DNA from: Acanthaster planci
Taxonomy: Eukaryota > Echinodermata > Asteroidea > Valvatida > Acanthasteridae
Length of the DNA stretch: 29,209 nt
NCBI RefSeq assembly: GCF_001949145.1
Contig: NW_019091620.1
Coordinates: 85,889-115,097, forward strand
Direction: 5' to 3'
The position numbers and the translations under genes are program-made. The notes below the pieces were generated by a model. It made no database searches. It saw nothing but the letters and a program-made list of their open reading frames with translations, and was not told where the DNA came from. Below are positions 10,636 through 28,762 of the stretch, in pieces (within the stretch, counting starts at the first letter, position 1; every line of letters starts with the position of its first letter).

Positions 10636-11286
10636 AGATACACGAGGTTATCCTTGCAATACCTAATGAATTGGCACATATGAGTCTGATGTCCAATAAA
10701 CCAAGAGCAAAGGTACAAGGTTAGCTTAATAGGCCTAGTCATAAGAATGTCCTACATGAGAAACGAAATCACGAATTTTCACTGAAAACGATTCCGGAAA
10801 TTCCATTCGGCAAATTTCAACATACATGCAGAAAAAATTAATTACAAACAACCAAATTAAGTCCATCCAGCTGTGTATGCGTAACATATTAATAAACACA
10901 CCCATGGCCTTATCAGTAATAATAGGATGCAGAAGGAATTTTAATCACGATCACGAATTTAAAGGGCACGTGCACTTGTAAACGTAAACAGTAAGTCATC
11001 ACGCGCAAAAAACAGGATTATGCTATGTGGAAGGGTGCAGCCATTTTTAAAAATGAAGCGCAGCAAATGTGATGACTTTTGTAGTTCTCTGCCAATAATT
11101 GTACAGCAAAATTGTTCTTAAAATTAGGTTACTTGAAGGAAACAGGCTAGAATTTTTGTTCATGGGGTAGCTATAAATTTGCAGGACACCGCATTCAAAA
11201 GGAAAAGTTCGGTCAGATGGTTATAATTCACACATTATTACTTGTGAAGGTTAGTAGTAGCATCATTATGTGACCATTATGCGACT
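10636..11286. other. Intergenic, no gene seen
   Basis: AT-rich, no exon or repeat recognised. It lies beyond the histone-type 3' signal on the minus strand. Confidence 0.5.
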
Positions 11287-11321
11287 CTCTTTTGAGAAAG
11301 TGTGGGGTTCTGAAAAGAACC
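11287..11321 (-). terminator. Histone-type 3' end: stem-loop plus U7-complementary element
   Basis: On the minus strand, 11321-11306 reads GGTTCTTTTCAGAACC: a 6-bp stem with a UUUC loop that fits the metazoan replication-dependent histone stem-loop consensus at every position. Twelve nucleotides further, 11293-11287 reads AAAAGAG inside CAAAAGAGAG, a purine tract complementary to the CUCUUUU segment of U7 snRNA, at the spacing expected of a histone downstream element. CCACA follows the stem, close to the usual ACCA cleavage context. No histone coding sequence lies upstream on this strand. Known of the family: such ends are cut by the U7 snRNP and left without a poly(A) tail. Function here is inference. 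Confidence 0.5.
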
Positions 11322-11471
11322 GGTGAGCTAGCCTTCGCAAGTTTGTACAGCTTCTTCTGATACGAGTTCAGAAACACATGTATTTATGTTTACACACGGA
11401 GCATCACTCTTAGAAATGAAACAAGGAAGACAAAGCAAGAATTTTGAAACCTTCCAAGCATGATTGACCTA

Positions 11472-11485
11472 TTTATTTTTATATA
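11472..11485 (-). promoter_or_regulatory. TATA-like word overlapping a poly(A) signal
   Basis: On the minus strand TATATAAAA (11485-11477) runs straight into AATAAA (11477-11472). It may be a poly(A) signal for PDCD6, a TATA box about 160 nt upstream of the histone-type stem-loop, or chance in AT-rich DNA. Confidence 0.25.
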
Positions 11486-13156
11486 ACCCAAACCGTGAGC
11501 TGAATGCAGCTTTTTGGTTACTGCTAATTTTCATCTTAAAATCCCCAATGTTTTTTTTTGTATACTGTACAGTCAGTGTTTGTGCCAAACACGTCACTGA
11601 TGTTGTACTGCTGTATTTTAAAACAACTACATTAATGTTGGACTAGTTATACGCACATATCTCTGACCGCCACGAGGCCACCTCTCATTGTGAATCTCTC
11701 ACCAGGCATACAGATGTGCACCGGTCACTCAATAACAGCAGTAGATAATGTGAAAAATATGAACAATTATATAAAAAATGTGGGAAAGTAACAACAGACT
11801 AATGAGGCACATATATAAAATATAGTCACAGATTTAGATCAGGTTAATGTCTTTGTTCATGATAAAGTACTTCTTGGAATCAGCATTCTTTGATCACTGT
11901 ACCCCCAAAAATTACACATTTGAGGGAGAAAATCTACAGTATTTACACAACATGAATAAGTAGGCGTATCAATAAAAGTAATTATTTATGAAGGCAAACA
12001 AACACAAATATTAGAGAGTTAATGGGGGAGGGGGGCAAACAGTTAATAAGTAAACACCAAAAAACACAAACATAAGTTTTTTATACATGTACATATTTCA
12101 CATGATGCGTAAGTTTCACAAAAGTGCAGTGACAATTGCTTATTCTCCAACTGATGCAGTTATCTGTCATCAAGTTACCTTATTCACAAGAAGGCTAAAT
12201 GCAAATCGATCTTTGCCATTGGTAGATTATTTTACAAACTAAAGTAACTAAAGATGAGTCAGATAAAGATGATGCACGGTTACCATGGTAATACCTCTGG
12301 CAACAAGCACCGTAAGGACTATTTTTCAGAGCCACTGCTCCATGATAGCTGCCCTACAAAAAACCCCACGAAATGCTTTCTGCCATCAATTAAAAAAGGT
12401 GGCCATTGAGAGTGTCCAGTGAAACATCAATAGAATAACCTCACTGTATTCCAAGGAATAATTCTTATTACTGTCACATCTCACTTTTTGGCCCACACAG
12501 AGAACATTTTTACAACTGGGAACACTACAATCTTCACAAAAGTCACCAGTTCAAGCATGAGTGCCCAATAAGCACTATGGACTCACAGAGCATCATCTAA
12601 ATGACAACCTTGCAAAGGAAGTTCAATTATTGATTCATAGTTAAAAGAGAGAATATTTCTGGGGTCCTTGTTGTGGTATCTAGCATTAAATCTCGTGCTG
12701 TATTAATGTCTAGGTTGATTAAGTCCATATTCTTCATTTTAGTATATTTCCTCCACTGATAGCATTTCTCCAAAAGAGCAGCATGTCAGATGAAATTCTC
12801 TTTCCATCAAGATGTCAACCTAAATGCCACTAGAAATAAGCCATTCTCAATATTTAGGTAAACTGCTGGTGAAGAGTACCTTTCATCTCAAACACAGTGC
12901 AAGTAGTCAATTTTAGATTCTGTGTTAAAGAAAAGCATTCAATATGCTAAAGATAAAAAAGAACCGATTCAAGAGAAGAATTTTGAATCAGTGAAATGCA
13001 AAGCAGGAATGTACCCTTACGTTGGTGTTGTACTTTTTGTTTCAGTTTTGTTTTGGTTATGCATGTATTCAGTTGCTGTTACATTGTGACTGAACACTGT
13101 GCAGCAGAATAGTGAACCATAGCACTATGCTTACCAGAGAATTGTTCAATGTACTC

Positions 13157-13178
13157 TACAGGGTATCCCAGAAAAAAC
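13157..13178 (+). mobile_element. Possible solitary transposon terminus
   Basis: TACAGGGTATCCCAGAAAAA resembles the CAGGGTGTCCCA-type ends of some Tc1/mariner-like and related elements, including a preceding TA. No matching inverted end was found nearby, so this may be a relic or chance. Confidence 0.2.
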
Positions 13179-13936
13179 AAACCCTGAGGAAAAGGGTTAA
13201 AACGCCCAAACCATGAGATATATGATTAAAATATAAGGATGTCTGTAAAGTAGAAGCAGTGTGATTTCTAATGGTACCTTGATGACATCCCTCCTCTCAT
13301 GCATCACTGAGCACCACTGTCTTCAAAATGGGGCACCAAAACTCAAGCTGTAACATTTTGGTTAATCAGTGCATGAGGTCCTGAATATTTAGTCACTGTC
13401 AGGCAGCTGTTGGAATGCACTAAGCACTGTGCACGTGCATACGTTCAGCAATGCACAGCTATTATCAGTCATCGTGTTGTTTCACACTCTGTACATGAAT
13501 ACATACACTTGAATAGTTATCCAGAAATATCATTATGGTATTAGTGTAATCCAAATAGCTGCCTCTTTGAGAAACACAAATGACACATACATGTTCAGAG
13601 GGTTTCGTTTTCCAATCCAGACGTACACAATCCAACACAGTAATCCAAACAGTCCTTAATCTTCCAGTTTCAGTATTATTTTTCACTGTCCCCCCCCCAA
13701 TTTGGGTACAACTGCATTATACTGACATACGGAGAGAAATGTATCTGGCTGAAGTACAAGTTAATAAGCAGATATGAAACATTACAAAGCTGGACAGACT
13801 GATGACCTGTCCTGTTTGCCTGCATATAAAAACTTCTCTAATGGTTCAAAGGATGCCTTTAACGCCTAGCTAGGTCAATTCCAGTTGTTATGTTGGCATA
13901 CAGCTGCTGTTGTGTTCATTCATACTCAGCTGTTGT

Positions 13937-21620
<7,684 letters not shown>

Positions 21621-21686
21621 TTTCTACTTATCGTTATGTAATTGTGTAGCCTACCAGTAGGCTGTATCGATACTGTACGGGTGTCG
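21621..21686 (-). promoter_or_regulatory. PDCD6 5' UTR and proximal flank
   Basis: Only about 65 bp separate the PDCD6 ATG from the first unit of a transposon-derived array. It includes a small inverted repeat (AGCCTACTGGTAGGCT on the minus strand). No TATA box at a usable distance. The transcription start must be in this short stretch, within the repeat, or upstream through a non-coding exon. Confidence 0.35.
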
Positions 21687-21790
21687 GCCACTTCGCCCAT
21701 TTACCACTTTGCCCACAACCACTTTACCCATTTGTCACTTTGCCCATGCGCTACTTCGCCCATTTGCCACTTCACCCACTTCGCTCACGC
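21687..21790 (+). repeat. Left array of 16-bp units (inverted relative to 24428-24585)
   Basis: About six diverged copies of CCACTTYGCCCATTTR. The same unit recurs in reverse complement at 24428-24585, making a foldback-like pair about 2.6 kb apart. Confidence 0.85.
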
Positions 21791-21800
21791 GTCCACGCGA

Positions 21801-24162
21801 GGGGCCGTCCATAAAGTACGTACGTACGAAACATAGGGGTGCAGACTACTAATTCAAGTGAGAATTTTTGGCCAGCTCATTAGCATTAAAAGTGCCCCCA
21901 CCCGCAGTATCTTTTGAAAAAGGAGATTCTTTGGCCCCAAAATGGTGAGATTGTGTAAATCGTTGCCAGGATCAACTCCCTGGGTCTTTGAGCTTTCATA
22001 TGAGGGCAGAAGGGCTAAAAACTACGGTTGCAAAATGGTCCTAAGTGCCCGAGAAAGTTGAGGGTTGCCACGTGAAAAATGGCTGCAATGAGACTTCGGA
22101 AAAATCACTTTTGGGGGGGTGATTTTGTTTTGTGGGAATAATTAAAAATGNGAACGGTGCTGATTTTACTCTGTTTTCAATGGGGCTTAAATCAGTGGAC
22201 TGGACCCATAGACTTTTCAGATCTCCTCTCCTGTACATGGATTACGCAGTGGCTCCATCCCCTCCCGTTCCCCTGTACGCATACCCCTTCCACAATTCCG
22301 GAAGACGCTGCCGGTCTTTGTGTCATGAGTAATGTTGCAGTTCACTAATAATGGGCGTTGGCACGGGAGGGCAAATTGTGGGGTGAAGTGAGGAGGATGT
22401 TGTGTTTGAATTTCGATGCACGAAGCTGATTCTGGTAATTATTTGTATGAGAAAGAGTATTGATGTGATGAAGATTCATTTCGGGCAAATTTTCGGTTTG
22501 CGTACTCTTCCCCTCTGTATACATGGTGTACGTGTGGCAGAGCTAGACATTTGTTGTACTTTTTGTAAGCGTCTTTTCATAGGAGTAGTTCCTCCTCTAA
22601 AAATACAGTTATTATTTAGAGTTCCCCTGTATTTTCTGTTAGTGTATCCTTTGTTTATTTACTTTGGCCCTTGCTTCTACCCATATTATAACTTGACCCC
22701 CATGCTCTGACCACTTAGTTTGATGAGCAGACCAGCAGAAAGACTATCACTGTTCATTAATTTTGTTCCTCCTCACTGGAGTGTGTGATTTTACTTGAGC
22801 CAGGTTTCTGTCTGCTTCTATGAGTCAGTGATCGACAGTGTTGTAACCAAGTCATTTTTTTCCAAGTCACGTCTCGAGTCAATTTTTCTAAATAATGTAC
22901 ATCAAAACTAAAAGTGATACCCGTTTATAATTTCTTCGTTTTGTTCAGTACGTTATTGGTGGTATCTTTCACTCTTCAAACTGACTGCCCTTAAATGATA
23001 ATGACATGGCTTGCCTGTCTTAGTGTTGGCTTGTTGGTTGAACATGCACAATATTCACAATTTTTGAACCCCAAAGTCACCACTTTCGGAGTAGACATGG
23101 TGCTCAGTCGCCATGTGTTGGGCAAGGAACAAAATTGGATCCTCGTGCTGTCATCGTATCTACGTGCGTGCGGGAACCAGTTATAGTAATAATGTTTGGT
23201 GCGCGTGCGCATGATCACAGTGCGAGAAGAGAAATCATACTACTAGCATCTAACCAGTGATTTTTTTTTTTCAAAAAGTAATTTCCCCCCCAAAAAAACA
23301 CTTAAGGCTTCTCTTTTGAAATACATTGTTGTACATGTAATAGAATCTGACATAAGAGATTGTGAATTCACCGTTCCAGGTTGGCTCCTGGATTGGTGAT
23401 GGTACACGTACACGTTGTTGTTTTGCAGTCTTCGCGTGCCTAATGGTAAATCACTTAACAGTTTAGAGTTACGTGGCTCTATAGAAAGACCGGTCTTAAT
23501 TAACAGATGTAATCAGACGACGCATAGGCCTATGCCCCGGGCCCACGCAAACTTCATACAGTGCGCACGCGTCATGCATTATGTATGCATGATGTGCCGT
23601 GGTGCCAGTGCACGGTCTGAGGAACGCAACGCGACGCCACGCATGATTCTTTTGTTAGTTTGTATTTTTATTTACTTTAAGAAAAGATTTAATTTCAACA
23701 AGCAATTTTTTTTTCAAGTCGAGTCAAGTCTCAAGTCATTTTTCGTCAAGTCAAGTCTCGAGTCTAAAAAATAGCGACTCGAGTCCAACTCGGGTCCGAG
23801 TCAGCGACTCGAGTCAACAACACTGGTGATCGAAAGCCTAACTCGCCTCATTAGGTCCATTTTACACACTGTGTTGATTTTGGTTTTAGTCCTTTCAAAG
23901 TTCTTTGAGTCCTTAAGTCCTTTGGGGGGTTTTGCGGGTTTTTTTGTACTTTTTCATAAAATAAATTCTTTTGTGTCCTTTTGGTAGAAGTCAAATATTG
24001 GTTTGTGAGTCCTTATTAATTCAGTTTCCCTCAATTTTCCTTGGTTTTGTTAGGGTTTCTGTTGTTTTGCGAGTTCCCCATAGCGTGCCATTTTCCCTGT
24101 TACAAATTCAACGGCACCAACCCCCCTTCCCCTTCGCGCCTACGTACTTTATGGACGGCTCC
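21801..24162. mobile_element. 2.36-kb non-autonomous TIR element, split by a hAT insertion
   Basis: The left terminus GGGGCCGTCCATAAAGTACG (21801-21820, continuing TA) is the reverse complement of 24162-24141 with one mismatch in 22 bp (third base). Subtracting the nested hAT element and its duplication leaves about 1.36 kb with no transposase-sized frame. No clear target duplication flanks the ends. Superfamily uncertain; this style of end reminds me of ISL2EU-like elements, but that is from memory. Confidence 0.7.
22836..23825. mobile_element. 990-bp non-autonomous hAT element with perfect 8-bp target duplication
   Basis: Ends CAGTGTTGT (22836-22844) and ACAACACTG (23817-23825) fit hAT terminal inverted repeats. 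They are flanked by identical GTGATCGA at 22828-22835 and 23826-23833. Subterminal regions are full of CAAGTC and the palindrome GACTCGAGTC in both orientations, as expected of hAT transposase-binding repeats. The longest internal frame is under 80 codons, so it needs a transposase from elsewhere. It is inserted inside the TIR element at 21801-24162. Confidence 0.9.
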
Positions 24163-24427
24163 AACCTGTTTCACTTCGGGCCTGTGTTTCACACGGGTCT
24201 GGATCTCGACCAATGAGCCAAAAAGCTGGTTTGCTCTATCGATTACGCGGGTTCTGATGAAGTAAACCAAGGCTGGACCACTGATCGAATCGATATCCTG
24301 GTATTCCTGTTTTATCCTTTACCTTTATCTGACATTCAGAGTACCGGGATTCTGGAGGGACTTGGTAGCTGGTTTCCTTTTTTTACTCTCTTGTTCATTT
24401 TGACAAAATTCGTTGGCTTGTGGCCCA
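24163..24427. other. Spacer between the TIR element and the right array
   Basis: About 265 bp with no recognisable gene. It may be the interior of the outer foldback element or host DNA. Confidence 0.4.
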
Positions 24428-24585
24428 AGTAGCGTGTGGGCGAATTGGCTCGTGGGCGAAGTGGCAAACGGGCGAAGTGGTAGATGGGTGAAGTGGCAAA
24501 TGGGTAAAGTGGTAAATGGGCGAATTAGCAAATGGGCAAAGTGTTGTGGGCGAAGTGGAAATTCGAAAAAGGGCGAGGTGAATGC
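24428..24585 (-). repeat. Right array of 16-bp units
   Basis: About nine diverged copies of YAAATGGGCRAAGTGG (the complement of the left-array unit), interrupted by variants such as CGAATTGGCTCGTGGG. With 21687-21790 it forms long inverted arms. Short open frames over it give His/Pro/Thr-rich pseudo-repeats and are not genes. Confidence 0.85.
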
Positions 24586-25223
24586 GAAAATGCAGTGGTA
24601 GCGCGCGTATGCGTATGTACGCTACAGGTAAAATAGTCTTCATCAGCCGCCAGAATAAACTGGCTACGACCGACAGTACCACACATGTCCACACAAAGAC
24701 CTAGCTGTTGCCAGTAACCATAAAACACAAAACCGGGAACTCCTAGTCGGGTACCCAATTACAAGTATCAAATAGCTGGCGTTTGACTCAGTGCCATCTG
24801 GGCATCCGACAAGCAAGCGGTACGAAAGTTGGCAGGTTTGTCAACTTCGATAATAAAAATCATTTGTTAAAAAATTGTAAACTCCTGCACGCACTTTCTT
24901 GGATGTGTTATAGTGCCACATTGATCTACAGTCTTCTTTTTCCCACCATGCCCGACATAAAATGGGTGAATTATCATCACGCATAACAAAGTTCATAACC
25001 GTTCGTGAGGTGTCGCTCTTGGTATTGTGTTGTGTGGCCACCTACTTGTTCCGTATTAGACGGAGTTTCGGCCTTTCTGCAGCATGGCGCATCGAAGCAA
25101 ACCAGTCACGCTACGAGAATGGGCAATATGCCCAGATATGGGAAATTCTGTAAGTAGGCCTACACTTTCGGTGGAAAAAATTTCGTGGGTTGGAAAGATT
25201 TCCATGTACATGTACGGACACCT
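24586..25223. other. Intergenic, no gene seen
   Basis: No supported exon, repeat or RNA gene. Short overlapping frames lack family resemblance. Confidence 0.45.
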
Positions 25224-25232
25224 CTTGACACC

Positions 25233-25314
25233 TAGCCCCACTAGTGTGGCACGGACTCTCACTCCCGATCCATAGGGAGTGATCCGTGCCACACTACTAG
25301 TACTAGTGGGGCTA
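25233..25314. mobile_element. 82-bp palindromic mini-element with perfect 9-bp target duplication
   Basis: CTTGACACC stands at 25224-25232 and again at 25315-25323. Between them is an almost fully self-complementary 82-bp sequence beginning TAGCCCCACTAG and ending CTAGTGGGGCTA. The inner blocks TGTGGCACGGA/TCCGTGCCACA and CACTCCC/GGGAGTG also pair, for roughly 31 bp in total around an 8-nt loop (GATCCATA). The right arm carries a 9-nt insertion and the left arm a 3-nt one. A 9-bp duplication suits Mutator-like elements; the family is inferred. Confidence 0.85.
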
Positions 25315-25391
25315 CTTGACACCCTGTCAGCCTGTGCACAAACATGGCAAACACACTGTGCTGGTCTAACTTTTCCTACCTCCCTGCTTAA

Positions 25392-25813
25392 CCCCTTGAC
25401 CACGGGAATTTCTTCCCGAAAGCTAACTCCAAGAATTCCAGCCTCGCTTGGCCATGAAGGCCACCTGTCAAACCGCAGATTCTCGGTTTGTGGCCCTGCG
25501 TGCTCTGCACGCTTTGAATTACACGGTGAAAAGGCTGATTGTTCGGTGGCATACGGCTCTACCCAAGCTTCCACATTCCCGTTGCCTCTTTTCAAGCTGG
25601 TGAAGCTGGTGATTATGATGCAAATGATGATGATGCAAATTCGGTCTTTTCATTTCTTGGCTACGCACAAAGACCAATTTCCATATATACAAGAACCAGG
25701 GTCTGCCTTCTTTCACCATGTTTGCTCGAACGTGGGCCGAGGATAATAGCTGAAAAGGGGGCTGAGGATCTCAATTTTTAAGGCAACTCTATCCACGTCC
25801 CGGCGTGAAGGGG
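25392..25813. mobile_element. 422-bp TTAA-flanked TIR element (piggyBac- or Kolobok-like)
   Basis: TTAA at 25388-25391 and 25814-25817 flank ends CCCCTTGACCACGGGA and (inverted) CCCCTTCACGCCGGGA, which match at 13 of 16 positions. The interior has a GATGATGAT-type run near 25613-25640 and no intact transposase, so it is non-autonomous. TTAA duplication occurs in both the piggyBac and Kolobok superfamilies, and sequence alone does not decide between them. Confidence 0.75.
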
Positions 25814-25817
25814 TTAA

Positions 25818-28762
25818 AGCACTGTAAAATGTTCAGTATTTTCACTTCTGAATTTGAGTGACTTAAGAATATGTACAGGTAGGCCCTGGTATTGAGTCAG
25901 TGCATGGAAACGGAAATAGCGCCCTTACATGGAATTCTTTCCCATGGGTTTTACCCAGAAAAATCCTGTGTGTTTTTTCCCACCTCTACACGGCCCGCCG
26001 TGTGCCATAGTACATGTACAAACTCAACTCCAATAAAAATCAACAGAGGGTGCCCTGTGAAAAGAGATTTTGCTCCCGCGTGCTGTAATTGAAAAATTTG
26101 CATTGTGAAATTTATGAATGAATGTCTCTGCCCATCAACTGCCTAACTTCCTGAAAATTTGTGTGGTGCTTATGTATGAAAATGTTTTCATGTTGTCAAA
26201 AATGAGCAAAATTGGCTTCTTAATAAAAAAAATTGCTTAATTGAATTTCAGTTTCAAAAGTGAAATCAGAAAAATGCAAAATTTTCACTTTTTTTCCCAA
26301 ACTCCAAAAATAGGCAGATACTCAATTTTCCTGCGCCTTGAGGTAACCTTTCAACCCCCATTTACCGGCCCATACCAAGAAAAAAACGTGGCAGGGGTGG
26401 CCACTGTGACCAAAAAAAATGTCAAACAAGATGCCTCTGCTGACGTCATAGATATTCATGCTTCTTTCAGATCTTCTGATTTCGACCAAATAAACGAATT
26501 TTGGCAGAAAATTTTACGTTTTGTTTGAGGGTGGTAGTCTTGCCAATAACCCCAAAGTCATTTGGTCTGATCAAAGTTTGTCCCGTCATAAGATATACTA
26601 CTACCTGAAGGCCATCTCATGTATCTCGGAATCTGTAATTTTGCTGTGTTGGCCATTGGCTACAGCTGGACAAACTTAATCAGTTTAGCCAAATTGTTTG
26701 GATACTCACTCCATTGAACTTGTCAGGTATTTTTGAACATGTAAGCTCTCTACTGGTACTAAAATGAAGATTATTGAGAACTGGCCAATGCTTTTAAACA
26801 TTTTTTTCAGTGTTAAAATGGGTGAAAGCTAACTTTTGTTAAACTTCTCGAAACCTACATTATAGGTTACATCTAATCTACAGAGAGTTCCACATATGAA
26901 GTGCACTAATTTTCCATTTAAATGTCTTAATAGCAATTAGAAAGTTATAAAATGTCCCAAAAAGTGAAAGGTTTGTGCACAGGGCATCAAGTGCACTTCG
27001 TGTATATGGAATTCTTTCAAATACTTGCAAAAAACACTTGGTAAATATTTTTGATTGGTAAGCAGCCAGCACAGATCACTTCCTTGGGTGTACATTGACA
27101 ACTGGATATCCCAAGACTTGTCACAACCCCAGAGGTCTGATTAACTGAATGCATGTGACCTACTGTAATCCTGGTATACTCTGTCATATATGGTTAAAGT
27201 TGACGTGATACTTATACTGGTAATTAAAACTCTCCCGAGCCTCCAAAACCTAAATCTTCAACTCCTGCTGTACGATCACATTTTGTAATCTGTTAACTGA
27301 GGTGAGCAGTACATGTACATGGCATGTTGTCTGAGCACAATTTTTGTCGCTTTTCAGGTTCATGCACACTCACAAACAAGCGTTCCAATTTATTTGCATA
27401 TGCATAAATGAATGCTTTCAGTTGCCTGCTCTGACATGAGGCCAACTGTTCCTAGAATTCTAGCCTGCCATGGTACTTCAGCTGTAAGGAGATAGAATTT
27501 TCGTTTGAGGTTTTCATTTGGAAAGTTTATCGGAAACCAATTTTCTCAATTTTTTTAATCAAATGATTCCTTTTATGGAGACTCTCTTTTGTACAAGTAG
27601 AACTTCCCACCTGAGCAAGAGGAACTCTTGATAAAAACCTTTGGATGTCTATGTTTGCCTTGAACCTTTATGATATCTTTATCTCCTGTCCCTGAACTAG
27701 TTACAATATGCCAAAGTCAACAGCCTGTGGTGCAGTTGCCTCACAAGTTCTTTCAATTCCTAGATGCTTTTTAAAATTTTTCTCAAATTCCCTTAGTACT
27801 TTCTGCTTCAAGCATCTCTGTTTTGCTTTTCAATTCTTCCAACTCCCAGACGATTCTTTCGCATGCGCTTCGTTTGTGCTTTTTTCCCCTGGTGCATTTG
27901 ATTCTCTGTCGGGATGTTCCTTTGGCACTTTACAACTGTACCCAAATGATGTTTGCAGTCTGCACAATGTGCAAAAGTGTGTGATTGGTCACCCTAAATT
28001 TGCTGATACAAGTTTTGCTTGATGGACACACAAACCTTTCGTGCTCGCCTTGCAGCAGAAAACAAGATCTGATACATGATATATTCCTTGAAAGTACCTG
28101 ATGAAGGAAACCTGCAACGAACTCCTGATCTGTAGATTATGGCAGCGATTTCTAGGCATACAAGGCATTCTGAATTCTTAATATACCAGTAAAAACTGAA
28201 TCAAAAGTCAGATGAGGGAGAGCTTCGATAGTCTATATAGAAACACTTCGATCACGAATGAGACAGGTCCCCTGAATCTAATGAACTTTAATCAATCTGT
28301 TTATTTGACAACAAAGCACCAGGGGTGTTAACTGTTCTTATGAGTCTGGTAGAGGGCGCTACTTAAGATTGGATCACGGCGGGCCATGTCTAAAGCTGTA
28401 GGCCTAACCATGCTAACTGCTCATCATTGTCTCCTTTCATGCACAGGTTTCTTCAGCCTTGTGAGTTTCAGTGCTTAGGGTACTTTTGAATTGGAGGAAT
28501 CCAAGCTTGGTGTCATTACCAGAAATATTTAATACATATATTAAAAAAATAATCTTCATCCTTGCTTCCAGGACGGACTGACATAACCTTGTAAAATGCT
28601 TGTGATGTATGTGAAGTACTTACTTTTGGTGTCATGCTGAAAACTGTCTGGTGGCAAATAGTGTCTACTCATTTGCATACTGCCATCTGATTGGTCCTGG
28701 GTGTGTGATGTCACATTTTTGATGGAAGCTTGTAAAATGGTGTCTGCATTTAAGCATCTCAC
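25818..28762. other. Largely unassigned stretch
   Basis: No confident exon. On the minus strand 27963-27705 has unusually long open stretches in more than one frame after a plausible acceptor (GTGCAG ending at 27964); one frame includes ELEELKSKTEMLEAEST, a coiled-coil-like string. This may be decayed coding sequence or purine-biased composition. The remainder is AT-rich and featureless apart from scattered ACATGTA words. Confidence 0.4.

Larger units (their letters stand above)
11322..13936 (-). other. Presumed PDCD6 3' UTR and downstream flank
   Basis: Follows the PDCD6 stop codon on the minus strand. It has no long frame and, apart from the possible transposon-end motif at 13157-13178, no identifiable element, a cleaner composition than the intergenic DNA on either side. 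That fits a long 3' UTR, but no transcript evidence is available. The first good AATAAA poly(A) signal I see on the minus strand is at 11472-11477, which would make the UTR about 2.4 kb; nearer non-canonical signals may be used. Confidence 0.4.

Noticed and set aside
11322-11700. Search for a histone gene upstream of the histone-type stem-loop
   Set aside because: I read the minus strand up to about 11700 and found no H1, H2A, H2B, H3 or H4 C-terminal sequence or long frame.
21642-21836. His/Thr/Pro-rich short frames over the 16-bp arrays (also at 24325-24694)
   Set aside because: The peptides are translations of the tandem DNA unit in opposite orientations, with no sign of a gene.
25056-25595. 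179-residue minus-strand open frame
   Set aside because: It runs straight through the 82-bp palindromic element, its target duplications and part of the TTAA element, so it cannot be one ancestral coding region. No domain is recognisable.
25279-25746. 155-residue plus-strand open frame
   Set aside because: It starts inside the palindromic element and crosses the TTAA element boundary; no transposase motif or splice support.
26878-27072. Minus-strand frame ending HMWNSL, loosely like the WNSLP end of LINE reverse transcriptases
   Set aside because: One short motif only; no other reverse transcriptase blocks or endonuclease remains nearby.
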